Shown here one piece after another: positions 16,683 to 24,446 of a stretch of 64,000 nucleotides of DNA (position 1 is its first letter; every line of letters begins with the position of its first letter). The notes under the pieces were generated by a model, which saw only the letters and a list, made by a program, of their open reading frames with translations, was not told the DNA's origin and ran no database searches. Source of the DNA: Bin87 sp965204685 (GTDB lineage: Bacteria > Chloroflexota > Dehalococcoidia > Lucifugimonadales > UBA3495); assembly GCA_965204685.1 (NCBI GenBank), contig OZ242004.1, positions 3,410,001 to 3,474,000 on the forward strand, given 5' to 3'. Made by a program: the position numbers and the translations under genes.

Positions 16683-18242
16683 ATGGTCGACTTGCTATTT
16701 GCCAACGGAACAGTCATCGACGGCACTGGATCCCCCGGCTATCGCGCCAGCGTTGCCGTCACCGGCGACACGATCCAGGTCATTACCGGCGACACGTCAG
16801 CAGTGGACGCCGGCCGCACCATCGACGCCAGCGGCTACGTGATTTGCCCCGGCTTCATCGACATGCACTCCCATTCCGACCTGAAGCTGCTCACCGACCC
16901 CGACCACCAGCCCAAGATCCGCCAGGGCGTGACCACCGAAGCCCTGGGCATGGACGGCCTGTCCTATGCGCCCACTACTCCGCGCGCTCTCGAACAACTC
17001 CTGGTTTACCTGGCGGCGGTCAACGGCGCTCCCCCCGACGTCCGCTGGAGCAGCGTCGCGGACTTTCTCGCTCTCTTCGATGGCAACGTCACCTGCAATG
17101 TGTTCCACTTCGTTCCTCACGCCGCCATCCGCGTCGCTGCCATGGGCTGGTCTTCCCGCCTGCCCACCGATGCCGAACTGGACACCATGCGCGACCTCAC
17201 CCGTCAGGGTATGCGCGACGGCGCGTTCGGATTCACCACCGGACTCACCTATGCGCCCGGCGCTTACAGCGATACCAACGAACTTGCCGCCATCGCCGCC
17301 GTGGTTGCGGAAGAAGGCGGTTTCTACTGCACTCACTCCCGCTACACCCTGGGCGACCGCCTCCTGGATCCCTTCCGTGAAGCGCTGGAAATCGGGCGGC
17401 GTTCCGGCGCGCCCGTCCACATCTCCCACTACCACAGTCCGGTGGCCGGCCTTGGCACGCAGATGACCGCCCTGGTTGACGAGGCCCACAACCGCGGCCA
17501 GGACGTCACCTACGATCAATACCCCTACCCGGCCGCCAGCACCATCCTTCACTCGCTCCTACCCTACTGGGTCCACGCCGGCGGCCCCCAGGCGCTGATG
17601 ACGCGGCTTGCCGACCCCAACGTGCGCGACCTGATGGTTCGTGCCGTCGAGCCCCAGTGGGGCGGCCAGACCCTCGACAACTACATTTTCGCCCACATCG
17701 CCTCGGACAAGAACAAGGAATGGGAAGGACGATCTCTGGAAGATCTGGCCGCCTACCGGGGCGGGCGCATGGTCGACGCCGTCTGCGACCTGCTGCTGGA
17801 AGAGGACCTCCAAGTGGCTTTTGTCGCTCGAACCGGCAACCTGGAAAACATCCGGGAAATCGCCTCCCACCCGGCCCAGATGATCGGCACCGACGCCATC
17901 CTCACCGGCGGCCGCCCCAATCCGCGCACCTACGGGACCTACCCCTACGTGTTGGCCCAGTTCGTGCGCGGCGAAGGGTTGTTCCCCCTGGAAGAGGCCA
18001 TCCGCAAAATGACCGGCGCCCCGGCCCGACGCCTGGGCCTGTCCGACCGCGGCGTCATCCGCGACGGCGCCAAGGCCGACCTCGTTCTGCTTGACCCGTC
18101 CGGTGTGGACACTCCCGCCACCTTCGACGACCCGCTGCAATACCCCGTAGGCATCGACTACGTCGCCGTCAACGGCACCCTCGTCATCGACAACGGCCAA
18201 CACACCGGCGCCCGGCCGGGCCGCGCGCTGCGCAGCCGTTAG
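16683..18242 (+). CDS. N-acyl-D-amino-acid deacylase-like amidohydrolase
   Basis: Metal-dependent amidohydrolase of the D-aminoacylase type, 519 residues. The metal site is in GFIDMHSHSDLKLL (His-x-His), with later His ligands in HISHYHSPVAG and an Asp near the end of the barrel. The N-terminal LLFANGTVIDGTGSPGY and C-terminal ADLVLLDPSGVD form the flanking beta-sandwich typical of the family. Expected chemistry is release of D-amino acids or related amides, but the substrate is not determined. The start ATG 16683 has GGAGCGGAG just before it. It runs away from the SufT-like gene, and a decayed VapC gene follows on the other strand. Confidence 0.85.
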   Translation: MVDLLFANGTVIDGTGSPGYRASVAVTGDTIQVITGDTSAVDAGRTIDASGYVICPGFIDMHSHSDLKLLTDPDHQPKIRQGVTTEALGMDGLSYAPTTPRALEQLLVYLAAVNGAPPDVRWSSVADFLALFDGNVTCNVFHFVPHAAIRVAAMGWSSRLPTDAELDTMRDLTRQGMRDGAFGFTTGLTYAPGAYSDTNELAAIAAVVAEEGGFYCTHSRYTLGDRLLDPFREALEIGRRSGAPVHISHYHSPVAGLGTQMTALVDEAHNRGQDVTYDQYPYPAASTILHSLLPYWVHAGGPQALMTRLADPNVRDLMVRAVEPQWGGQTLDNYIFAHIASDKNKEWEGRSLEDLAAYRGGRMVDAVCDLLLEEDLQVAFVARTGNLENIREIASHPAQMIGTDAILTGGRPNPRTYGTYPYVLAQFVRGEGLFPLEEAIRKMTGAPARRLGLSDRGVIRDGAKADLVLLDPSGVDTPATFDDPLQYPVGIDYVAVNGTLVIDNGQHTGARPGRALRSR

Positions 18243-18264
18243 CCAACGTCGCGGGCCGCTCCAA

Positions 18265-18692
18265 TCAGCGCAGCGGGTTGCGCCAATGCAACCCCGGGAA
18301 CCGGCCGAAGTCCGATCATTCGAATGTACTTCGGCCCCGTGCTCCATAGCCAAAGCCGCGATGTGAGCGTCAGGCACCAGATCGGCGCCGGCCCCGGCGG
18401 CGTCAAGATTTCGCTGCAAAAAATCAAGATGCTCGGCACCGGGATTGATCGTACTGACGTGATCGTAACGCAACCATTCGCGGACGTAGCCAATCGATTG
18501 CGCAGGCAGCATCGGTGGCGCAATTAAACGGGGGTTTGTAGTCAACCTTGTAAAGCCGCCTATTACGGCCCAGGCTAAACCGACCGTTTCGTTTCCGTTG
18601 ATCATCGCTTCCCACCATCGCCGCGCGGCATCGTGGAAAGGCATCCCGCTGATGTAAGCGTAAACCAGCAGATTGACATCAGGCACGATCAT
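18265..18692 (-). pseudogene. VapC-type PIN toxin, frameshifted near the C-terminus
   Basis: The first 127 residues are a normal PIN-domain ribonuclease toxin: MIVPDVNLLVYAY (Asp5), WAVIGGFTRLTTNPR, and LVPDAHIAALAMEHGAEVHS (Asp108). After SNDR the expected ending continues in another frame as FGRFPGLHWRNPLR and stops at 18265. One base appears deleted at about 18311-18314 (CGGACTTC where CGGGACTTC would restore the frame). As it stands the frame runs on antisense into the amidohydrolase gene to 17559. The loss removes the last acidic active-site region. It overlaps the upstream antitoxin by four bases, as in working pairs. A sequencing error cannot be excluded. Confidence 0.75.
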
Positions 18693-19477
18693 TGTGCCCG
18701 TTGCCCATCGGCCAGGTATGAATCCACGTCAGGTTCACCGGCAATTCGATTGAGTTTCAGCGGATCAACACCGTCGACCAGCTCGGCCTGGTGAGCCAGA
18801 ACTTGGAATGATCCCGTTTGGCTGGTCCCAGAGTCGCTCAACAGGTGCTCGGGCACAACCGGCGTCGGTCGATTTGCACGAGTATCATCCCGTTTTTCAC
18901 TCAGGGTTTGCTGATCACGTTCGAGCCATTCGCATATCACATTCCAAGCCGCGTCAACGTACGTTAGCCATGACTGACCATATGCGCGGTGCGCATAGTC
19001 CCAGTCGATGTCGACATCCTGGGCTTCAAGCCAATCATAGAACTCATCGCCCTGAGCCAATCTTGTATCGTAGTAGTCGCGATACAATTCATCGAAGCAC
19101 GGAACTCGCTTTCCTTCGTCTGAGACGAGTCGCAACTCGGCTGCCCATTCGGGCCGGCCCTGCTCGCGGCGGATCGCCCTAAGTTTGTACAAGTCGTTCC
19201 AGTTCCTGAGCGTTGCGCATTGCACCCATAGAACCGCGTTTTCATATCCCTTCTCTTCCCAGTCTATGTCGAAAATCGCACGGAATTTGGATTCCTGTTC
19301 GAACACTTCATTTAGTGCCGTGTGCGTTCTCTCGTCTTCAAGATGGCGCATGGCGTTCTCGTGTTTCTCTGCTTTAGAGATCAAGGCTTCGCGGCAGACC
19401 TGCGAGATGTTCAACTCCGGTTTCAACGGTTCCAACCGCCGCATCAGTTCGTTCGGGATGTTGATCCCAATTCGCAT
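18689..19477 (-). CDS. Large ribbon-helix-helix antitoxin-like protein
   Basis: Probable antitoxin for the adjacent VapC. The N-terminus (MRIGINIPNELMRRLEPLK) looks like a ribbon-helix-helix DNA-binding segment with a second helix at ISQVCREALISKAEK. At 262 residues it is about three times longer than a usual VapB. The middle is acidic and Trp-rich and I do not recognise it. The C-terminal tail (DPLKLNRIAGEPDVDSYLA) resembles toxin-wrapping tails. ATG 19477 is chosen because it starts the RHH segment and has GGGGG upstream; a frame to 19531 would run into the operator. A perfect inverted repeat lies just upstream and the 3' end overlaps vapC by ATGA. Confidence 0.75.
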   Translation of the reverse strand: MRIGINIPNELMRRLEPLKPELNISQVCREALISKAEKHENAMRHLEDERTHTALNEVFEQESKFRAIFDIDWEEKGYENAVLWVQCATLRNWNDLYKLRAIRREQGRPEWAAELRLVSDEGKRVPCFDELYRDYYDTRLAQGDEFYDWLEAQDVDIDWDYAHRAYGQSWLTYVDAAWNVICEWLERDQQTLSEKRDDTRANRPTPVVPEHLLSDSGTSQTGSFQVLAHQAELVDGVDPLKLNRIAGEPDVDSYLADGQRAQ

Positions 19478-19498
19478 TTTGACCCCCGGAAAGCATAT

Positions 19499-19533
19499 GT
19501 ATGCCGTATGTCTCATATAAGCATACGGCATAC
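19499..19533. promoter_or_regulatory. Operator-like inverted repeat upstream of the antitoxin
   Basis: GTATGCCGTATG and CATACGGCATAC are perfect 12-base arms with an 11-base spacer. Each arm itself contains two GTATG/CATAC-type steps. It lies 22-56 bases before the antitoxin ATG and covers the predicted -10, as expected for autorepression by a toxin-antitoxin complex. Confidence 0.75.
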
Positions 19534-19548
19534 GCAGTGCGCCGTCAA
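19520..19548 (-). promoter_or_regulatory. Predicted promoter of the vapBC-like operon
   Basis: Minus-strand TTGACG (19543-19548) and TATGCT (19520-19525) with a 17-base spacer. The -10 and part of the spacer overlap the inverted repeat, so a bound repressor would block polymerase. Confidence 0.6.
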
Positions 19549-19656
19549 CCTCCGCATCCGCCCGGTTGCCCCACCCCGCCCCTTAGGGCATAATTGCCGC
19601 CTAACCCCCGGAACCACCCCAGCCGGGCCGTAGCCCGGCCGCATGCGAGGCATGGC

Positions 19657-20889
19657 ATGGACTTCGAACCGCGTTATACCGCCGAGCAGGAAGCCTTCCG
19701 CACCGAGGTGCAGGATTGGCTCCGCGACAACATCCCCGCCGGCATCCAGCATCCCGCCGACTCCATCGACCTCACCTATGAGCAGTACCAACTCCGCCGC
19801 GAGCTGGGCCGGCGCTTGGGTGATAAAGGATGGCTCTGGCCCACCGCTCCCCAGGAATACGGCGGCGGCGGCCTGACCGTAGACCACTCCGTGGTCCTGG
19901 AAGAGGAAATCGACAACTACAACCTGTCGCTGCCTCCCTATTACGACTCCGGCGGACGCCTCGGCGGCAATTCTATCCTCGTCTGGGGTTCTGAAGAGCA
20001 GAAGCAGGAATTTCTGCCCAAGATCTTCAAGGGCGAAATCCGCACCTGGCAGTTGCTCACGGAGCCCGAGGCCGGCTCCGACCTGGCCAACGCCAAGACC
20101 GCGGCCCGCCGCGATGGCGACGATTATGTCATCAACGGGCAGAAGGTCTACGTCGGCAGTGCCCACGGTTCCGACTACATGTGGACCATCACCTGCACCG
20201 ACCCCGAGGGTGATCGTCACCACAACCTCAGCTGGTTCATGGTGCCCTCCAATCTACCCGGCATCAGCGTCTTCCCGATGGACCTCCTATCCTCAGCAGG
20301 CGAATCCGGCGCCGGCTCCGGCGTGAAGAACATCGTCTACTTCGACAATGTCCGCGTCCCCGCTCGCAACCTCATCGGCGGCGAAAACGAGGGCTGGAAG
20401 GTTGCCACCACCCACCTCGAGCTGGAGCACGGCACCGGCGGCCGCATCGGCCGGAATTGGATCGTCGACCGGATTTTCGACTACTGCAAGACCAACAACC
20501 GACGGGGAGAAGCTCTGAGCAAAGACCCCGACGTGCGCGAGCGCCTGGTCGACATCTACATCGACGCCGAAATCGGCCGCCTGTTCCAGCTGCGCAACTA
20601 CTGGATGCGCCACAGCGGTGCTCACATCACCTATGAGGGACCCCAGGCATCCTACTTCCGCAAGCAGTCCGGCCTGCGTATTGCCACCGGCATCCTGGAC
20701 ATTCTCGGCCCCGCAGCCCTGACCAAGGACGAGCAGTGGGGCGCCGGTGAGGGTCACATCGAGTCCCATCAGCGCGCCGCCATCATCGCGCTCCACCCGG
20801 GCGGCACCACCGACATCCAGAAGGTCATCATGGCCCGCCGTATCGGAATCGGACGCCAGCAGCGCGAACGCGCCGGCGCCCTCGCCTGA
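19657..20889 (+). CDS. Acyl-CoA dehydrogenase, first of a tandem pair
   Basis: FAD enzyme that introduces an alpha-beta double bond into acyl-CoA esters. The 410-residue chain has the N-terminal helical domain, WPTAPQEYGGGGLT, the FAD-binding LLTEPEAGSDLANAKT, and the C-terminal PGGTTDIQKVIMARRIG. The usual MCAD-type catalytic Glu before GT is replaced (PGGT rather than EGT), a form common in steroid and isoprenoid ACADs where the base lies elsewhere. The ATG at 19657 has GAGG seven bases upstream. A second, divergent ACAD follows 74 bases downstream, suggesting a two-subunit enzyme. Substrate unknown. Confidence 0.9.
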   Translation: MDFEPRYTAEQEAFRTEVQDWLRDNIPAGIQHPADSIDLTYEQYQLRRELGRRLGDKGWLWPTAPQEYGGGGLTVDHSVVLEEEIDNYNLSLPPYYDSGGRLGGNSILVWGSEEQKQEFLPKIFKGEIRTWQLLTEPEAGSDLANAKTAARRDGDDYVINGQKVYVGSAHGSDYMWTITCTDPEGDRHHNLSWFMVPSNLPGISVFPMDLLSSAGESGAGSGVKNIVYFDNVRVPARNLIGGENEGWKVATTHLELEHGTGGRIGRNWIVDRIFDYCKTNNRRGEALSKDPDVRERLVDIYIDAEIGRLFQLRNYWMRHSGAHITYEGPQASYFRKQSGLRIATGILDILGPAALTKDEQWGAGEGHIESHQRAAIIALHPGGTTDIQKVIMARRIGIGRQQRERAGALA

Positions 20890-20963
20890 TCTCAGATTCC
20901 TAGAGAGTTCATTTTACGCGGCAACGTCCCCGGCGTTGCCGCCATTCAGGAGTAATCGACCCC

Positions 20964-22085
20964 ATGGACCTCGCCCTCAGCGAAGAACAGGAAATGCTCA
21001 AGGCGGCAGTCCGCCGTTTTGTCGACACCGAATACCCCAAGGAAACCCTGCTGGAGTTGTCCGCCACCGGACAGAGCGCACCGTCCGAGCCCTGGCAAAG
21101 ACTGGCCAATACCGGCTGGCTCGGTATCATCATTCCCACCGAATTCGGCGGCGAAGGCGGCTCGTACACCGATGCCGGCGTGTTGTTCGAGGAACTGGGA
21201 CGCGGACCTGTCCCCGGGCCGCACCTGAGCAGCGCTGCGCTGGGCGCCCTGACGATCCTGGAAGCCGGAACCACCGACCAGAAGCGGTCCCTGCTGCCCG
21301 ACCTCGCATCGGGACGGCGCACGGTCGCCCTGGCGATCACCGAGGCCGATTACCAGTGGGATGAGTCCGACGTGCAGACCCTGGCCACGGCCAGCGGCGA
21401 CGGCTACCGCATCTCCGGCACCAAGGTGTACGTGTATGATGCCGCATCCGCCACCGATCTCATCTGCGCAGTGCGTACCGAAAACCGGCAGCACGTGGGC
21501 CTGGTGATCATTCCCGCCGACGCTCCCGGCGTGTCGATCCGACGCCTGGAGGGCTTCGCCTGGAACTTGGCGGAAGTCCGCCTCGACGGTGTGCAGATCG
21601 CCCCCTCCGCGATCCTGGGCGCCACCTTCGGCGGCGGTTGGGATTCCCTCGAGCGCGCCGTGGCCGCTTCCATCCCCCTGCTCTGCGCCTTCCAGGTAGG
21701 AGGTTCCCAGCAGGTCTACGAGATGTCCGTGGACTACAGCCGCACGCGCATCCAGTTCGGCACCCCCATCGGACGCTTCCAGCGCGTACAGGATCACATC
21801 ATCAACCTGGTCAACGAGCTGGACGCCGCCCGCTGGACCACTTACGAAGCGCTATGGAAGCTCGACTCCGAGCGGGATGCCGCCGACAGCATCCACCTCG
21901 CCAAAGCGGTGAGCAGCGCCGCCTACTACAATGCCTGCAACCACGCCCATGAGGTTCATGCCGGTGTGGGCAGTACCACCGAGTACGGGCTCACCCTGCA
22001 CACCACCGCTTCGCGCACCCTTTACCAGTTCCTCGGCGACCCCAAGTTCCACCGCCGCCGCCTGGCCGATGCCCTGGGCCTGTAG
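20964..22085 (+). CDS. Acyl-CoA dehydrogenase, second of a tandem pair
   Basis: A 373-residue ACAD. It has the N-terminal MDLALSEEQEMLKAAVRRF, the segment TGWLGIIIPTEFGGEGGS, and the mid-domain with ALAITEADYQWD in place of the usual TEPxAGSD flavin motif. The C-terminus HEVHAGVGSTTEYGLTLH resembles the HGGxGYTxEHxLH segment of the family. It lacks an EGT-type motif. The weak flavin motif suggests a structural or regulatory partner to the upstream ACAD, as in heterotetrameric actinobacterial pairs. AGGAG lies upstream of the ATG. Confidence 0.88.
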   Translation: MDLALSEEQEMLKAAVRRFVDTEYPKETLLELSATGQSAPSEPWQRLANTGWLGIIIPTEFGGEGGSYTDAGVLFEELGRGPVPGPHLSSAALGALTILEAGTTDQKRSLLPDLASGRRTVALAITEADYQWDESDVQTLATASGDGYRISGTKVYVYDAASATDLICAVRTENRQHVGLVIIPADAPGVSIRRLEGFAWNLAEVRLDGVQIAPSAILGATFGGGWDSLERAVAASIPLLCAFQVGGSQQVYEMSVDYSRTRIQFGTPIGRFQRVQDHIINLVNELDAARWTTYEALWKLDSERDAADSIHLAKAVSSAAYYNACNHAHEVHAGVGSTTEYGLTLHTTASRTLYQFLGDPKFHRRRLADALGL

Positions 22086-22093
22086 CGGCCCAC

Positions 22094-22489
22094 TTATAAC
22101 AGTTCTGCCCGCGGCTCAATAGTTACCTGGCCGCCTTCCCAGAAATCCACGGTAAGGCGGCGCTCGTTCATCATCGCCGCACCCAACAAAGGTTCAGCGT
22201 CGACTTGATGAGCGATTATGGGGACTGATTCGAAAAATGCGAGGTAAAGGTCCGTTTCCCCTTCCGCATCACTAGCCAACCTGAAGGTCCGACTCCCTAG
22301 GCGCTCCACATCAAGTTCACGTATTACATCTGGGGGAATGGTCGAGTGGCCAGTGAATCCCGTATCCACCGTGAACATTATGCTTCGGTGAACACCGTTG
22401 ATATTGGATACCGATACTGAAACACGCGGTTTCAGTATCGGGACGTTTCCCAACATGCCAGCCAACTCAACGGCCCCCTCGATTATCAT
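22094..22489 (-). CDS. Retropepsin-like (clan AA) aspartic protease
   Basis: Small 131-residue protein with the single catalytic motif FTVDTGFTGHSTIP (Asp at about 42), then EPLLGAAMMNERRLTVDF, which matches the second half of the retropepsin fold (LLG). Such proteins act as homodimers. It lacks a signal peptide, so it is probably cytosolic. It starts seven bases after the stop of the partner gene (22497-22784). This two-gene arrangement recurs in cyanobacteria and Chloroflexota. Target and role are unknown. Confidence 0.75.
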   Translation of the reverse strand: MIIEGAVELAGMLGNVPILKPRVSVSVSNINGVHRSIMFTVDTGFTGHSTIPPDVIRELDVERLGSRTFRLASDAEGETDLYLAFFESVPIIAHQVDAEPLLGAAMMNERRLTVDFWEGGQVTIEPRAELL

Positions 22490-22496
22490 CTTTCGC

Positions 22497-22784
22497 TCAC
22501 TCTACACCACCCTGTTTATTCTGCCAGCCCGGGTCGTGGAGATAATTGCGATTGAGATAGTACGGAGCGCGGTAGCCTACCCGTTCTCCCCAAGTCATTG
22601 CCCCCGGCCTCCGATCGATCAACCGCAACAGGGCTGTGAGATCGTCGTCGGTAACTTCATAGTCGCCGCTGTTCACGTCGATGACCACCATTCGGCCCCA
22701 CTCGTTGGCCTCCATGTCTGCACGCATGGACTCGTAGATTTCCTTGCCCAGCCGGGCGACTCCAGTTTTGTTCTGCGCTGTCAT
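22497..22784 (-). CDS. Small partner protein of retropepsin-like protease
   Basis: A 95-residue protein of a widespread small family: LGKEIYESMRADMEANEWG, then MVVIDVNSGDYEVTDDDL, LRLIDRRPGAMTWGERVGY and APYYLNR. The family typically sits beside a clan AA aspartic protease gene, as here, which recalls antitoxin-toxin style pairs. The function is not established. ATG 22784 has AGGAG 10 bases upstream; the longer frame to 22886 overlaps the kinase gene upstream and is unlikely. Confidence 0.7.
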   Translation of the reverse strand: MTAQNKTGVARLGKEIYESMRADMEANEWGRMVVIDVNSGDYEVTDDDLTALLRLIDRRPGAMTWGERVGYRAPYYLNRNYLHDPGWQNKQGGVE

Positions 22785-22830
22785 TTTCCGGCTCCTGTTC
22801 GACGGGGTTGGCCGTGCCGGAAAGCTCTCT

Positions 22831-23529
22831 TCAGTACTCCCCCATGCCCTCCAGGGCCTTGCGAACCTCGGTTTGCAAGGCCTCAAAAACGTCGCCCACG
22901 CTCCCGCGCCCGTCCACGGTGACGAACTGGTGTTCCTTGGCCAGTTCGCGGAACTCGTCGATCAGCGCCGACTGGTACCTGATGAAATTATCGTACAGGT
23001 CCGGGCCCCGTAGGAAGTCCTCGCCCGATTCCCAATGGTCCAGTTGCCGCACGGACAGCACCCGCGGCACCAGATGCTCAACGTCCACATCAAGGTAGAG
23101 GACGATGTCGGGCACCACCGCAAATTCGAACACGTCGTTGAGCCATCGCGGCGACACGCCACGCACCCTGGCCCTGGCGATGATCGAGAAGATGTACCGG
23201 TCAACCAGCGCCACCATGCCGGAACGCAGGGCCGGCACGATGTTCTTTTCCAGCCGGTCCCAGAAGTCGGTGGCGTAGAATAGGTTGAGCGTCAGCGGAT
23301 CCAGGGTGTTTCCGCGCATGGCACGGTCGATGCCGTTGGCGGCCAGTTCCGACCGACGGAACCCAGTGACCAGAACCGCATACCCTTCGGCCTCCAGCCA
23401 TTCGCGGAGCATGGCGATCTGCGTCGACCTGCCCACGCCGTCGGTCCCTTCCACCACCACAAGGCGCCCGGGCGTCTCTTCCTCACCGGCTCCCGGCGGG
23501 GTATGACCGTAGAACCTGACTTCGTTCAT
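22831..23529 (-). CDS. Thymidylate-kinase-like protein with Walker A Lys to Arg
   Basis: A 232-residue P-loop kinase of the dTMP kinase fold. The Walker A is LVVVEGTDGVGRSTQIAML; Arg34 replaces the catalytic lysine of GxxGxGK(S/T). LVDRYIFSIIARARVRG matches the TMPK DRY motif. The LID region has WESGEDFLRGPD rather than the arginine-rich form. It is the last gene of a three-gene run on the minus strand with a paralogue and a Ppx/GppA phosphatase. It may be an inactive or altered partner of the paralogue. Its stop lies 46 bases before the next unit. Confidence 0.8.
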   Translation of the reverse strand: MNEVRFYGHTPPGAGEEETPGRLVVVEGTDGVGRSTQIAMLREWLEAEGYAVLVTGFRRSELAANGIDRAMRGNTLDPLTLNLFYATDFWDRLEKNIVPALRSGMVALVDRYIFSIIARARVRGVSPRWLNDVFEFAVVPDIVLYLDVDVEHLVPRVLSVRQLDHWESGEDFLRGPDLYDNFIRYQSALIDEFRELAKEHQFVTVDGRGSVGDVFEALQTEVRKALEGMGEY

Positions 23530-23603
23530 CGTCGTCGCTCCCGGTTGTCACTCACTGCAAACGTCTTTCCCTTGGTGCTGGCGACGGCCTCGCCGGTGTC
23601 GCT

Positions 23604-24446
23604 TTAGCCGTCGCCTTTGGCAGCAGCGGCCAGCGCTTCCTGCTCGGTCAACCGGCGACGCATGGGAGCGGTGATGTAACGACCAGTGAGACCGGAGCGG
23701 CTCAAGGCCTCGGGCACGCTCTGGCCGCTGATTTTCATTACGTCGTCGAGAAGGGGCTCCACGTACTTTCTCACCTGCTGCTGCTGCACCGCTATGGGCA
23801 GCGTCGCGTCGATGGTCATCAGGCCGAACTCTTCGGTCAGCGCATCGTACTCCTCCAGCAGCCTGCCCTGGAAGATACGGAAGGACTCCTCCCGGTCGCC
23901 GGAGAACCCCATGTCCTGGCCCGATTCGTAGTAGCCCAGCTCTTCCCGTCCCACCGTGATCCGGTGAATGGACACGTCCAGCGGAACCTTGAAGTACAGC
24001 GCCAGCGAGGGCTGCACCGCAAACGAGTACACTCGGCGCAACCAGTCCCGGTTCACGCCCCGGGCCGCGTCTCGCGCGAAGGCGGTGAACACGTAGCGGT
24101 CCGCCAGCACCACTGCGCCGGCCCGCAGCGCCGGCAGGATCTGCGCATGCACCCGGCTGGCGAAGTCGGCAGCGTGGATCAGGCTGAACGACATGGGCGT
24201 CAGCAGTTCCTCGACTTTGCCCCGCTTGGTGGTCCGCCGCACGATGGGCGACGAGTTCCACTCCGTGAACACCGTGACCAGGTTCTGGCTGTTGAGCCAC
24301 TTGCCCAACAAGTCAATCTGCGTGCTCTTGCCCGACCCGTCGATGCCCTCCACGATAATCAGCTTCCCGGGGTACTTCCCATCGTCGGGATGGAGCCCAT
24401 AGCGTTCGCCCATCTTGAAAGCCTGATCTTTTTGCAAAACCGTCAT
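23604..24446 (-). CDS. Thymidylate-kinase-like protein
   Basis: A 280-residue P-loop kinase. Walker A IIVEGIDGSGKSTQID is intact (Lys40), and LADRYVFTAFARDAARGV matches the TMPK DRY motif. The LID segment GREELGYYESGQDMGFSGD differs from canonical TMPK. There is a C-terminal extension of about 50 residues (GLTGRYITAPMRRRLTEQEA). Canonical dTMP kinases are 200-215 residues. It overlaps the Ppx/GppA stop by four bases (ATGA), so translation is coupled. It may phosphorylate a nucleotide other than dTMP, but this window does not show whether a standard tmk exists elsewhere. Confidence 0.82.
   Translation of the reverse strand: MTVLQKDQAFKMGERYGLHPDDGKYPGKLIIVEGIDGSGKSTQIDLLGKWLNSQNLVTVFTEWNSSPIVRRTTKRGKVEELLTPMSFSLIHAADFASRVHAQILPALRAGAVVLADRYVFTAFARDAARGVNRDWLRRVYSFAVQPSLALYFKVPLDVSIHRITVGREELGYYESGQDMGFSGDREESFRIFQGRLLEEYDALTEEFGLMTIDATLPIAVQQQQVRKYVEPLLDDVMKISGQSVPEALSRSGLTGRYITAPMRRRLTEQEALAAAAKGDG

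Noticed and set aside
17559..18692. 377-residue minus-strand open frame beginning as VapC
   Set aside because: Only the first 127 residues are VapC-like; the rest is antisense to the amidohydrolase gene and arises from the frameshift.
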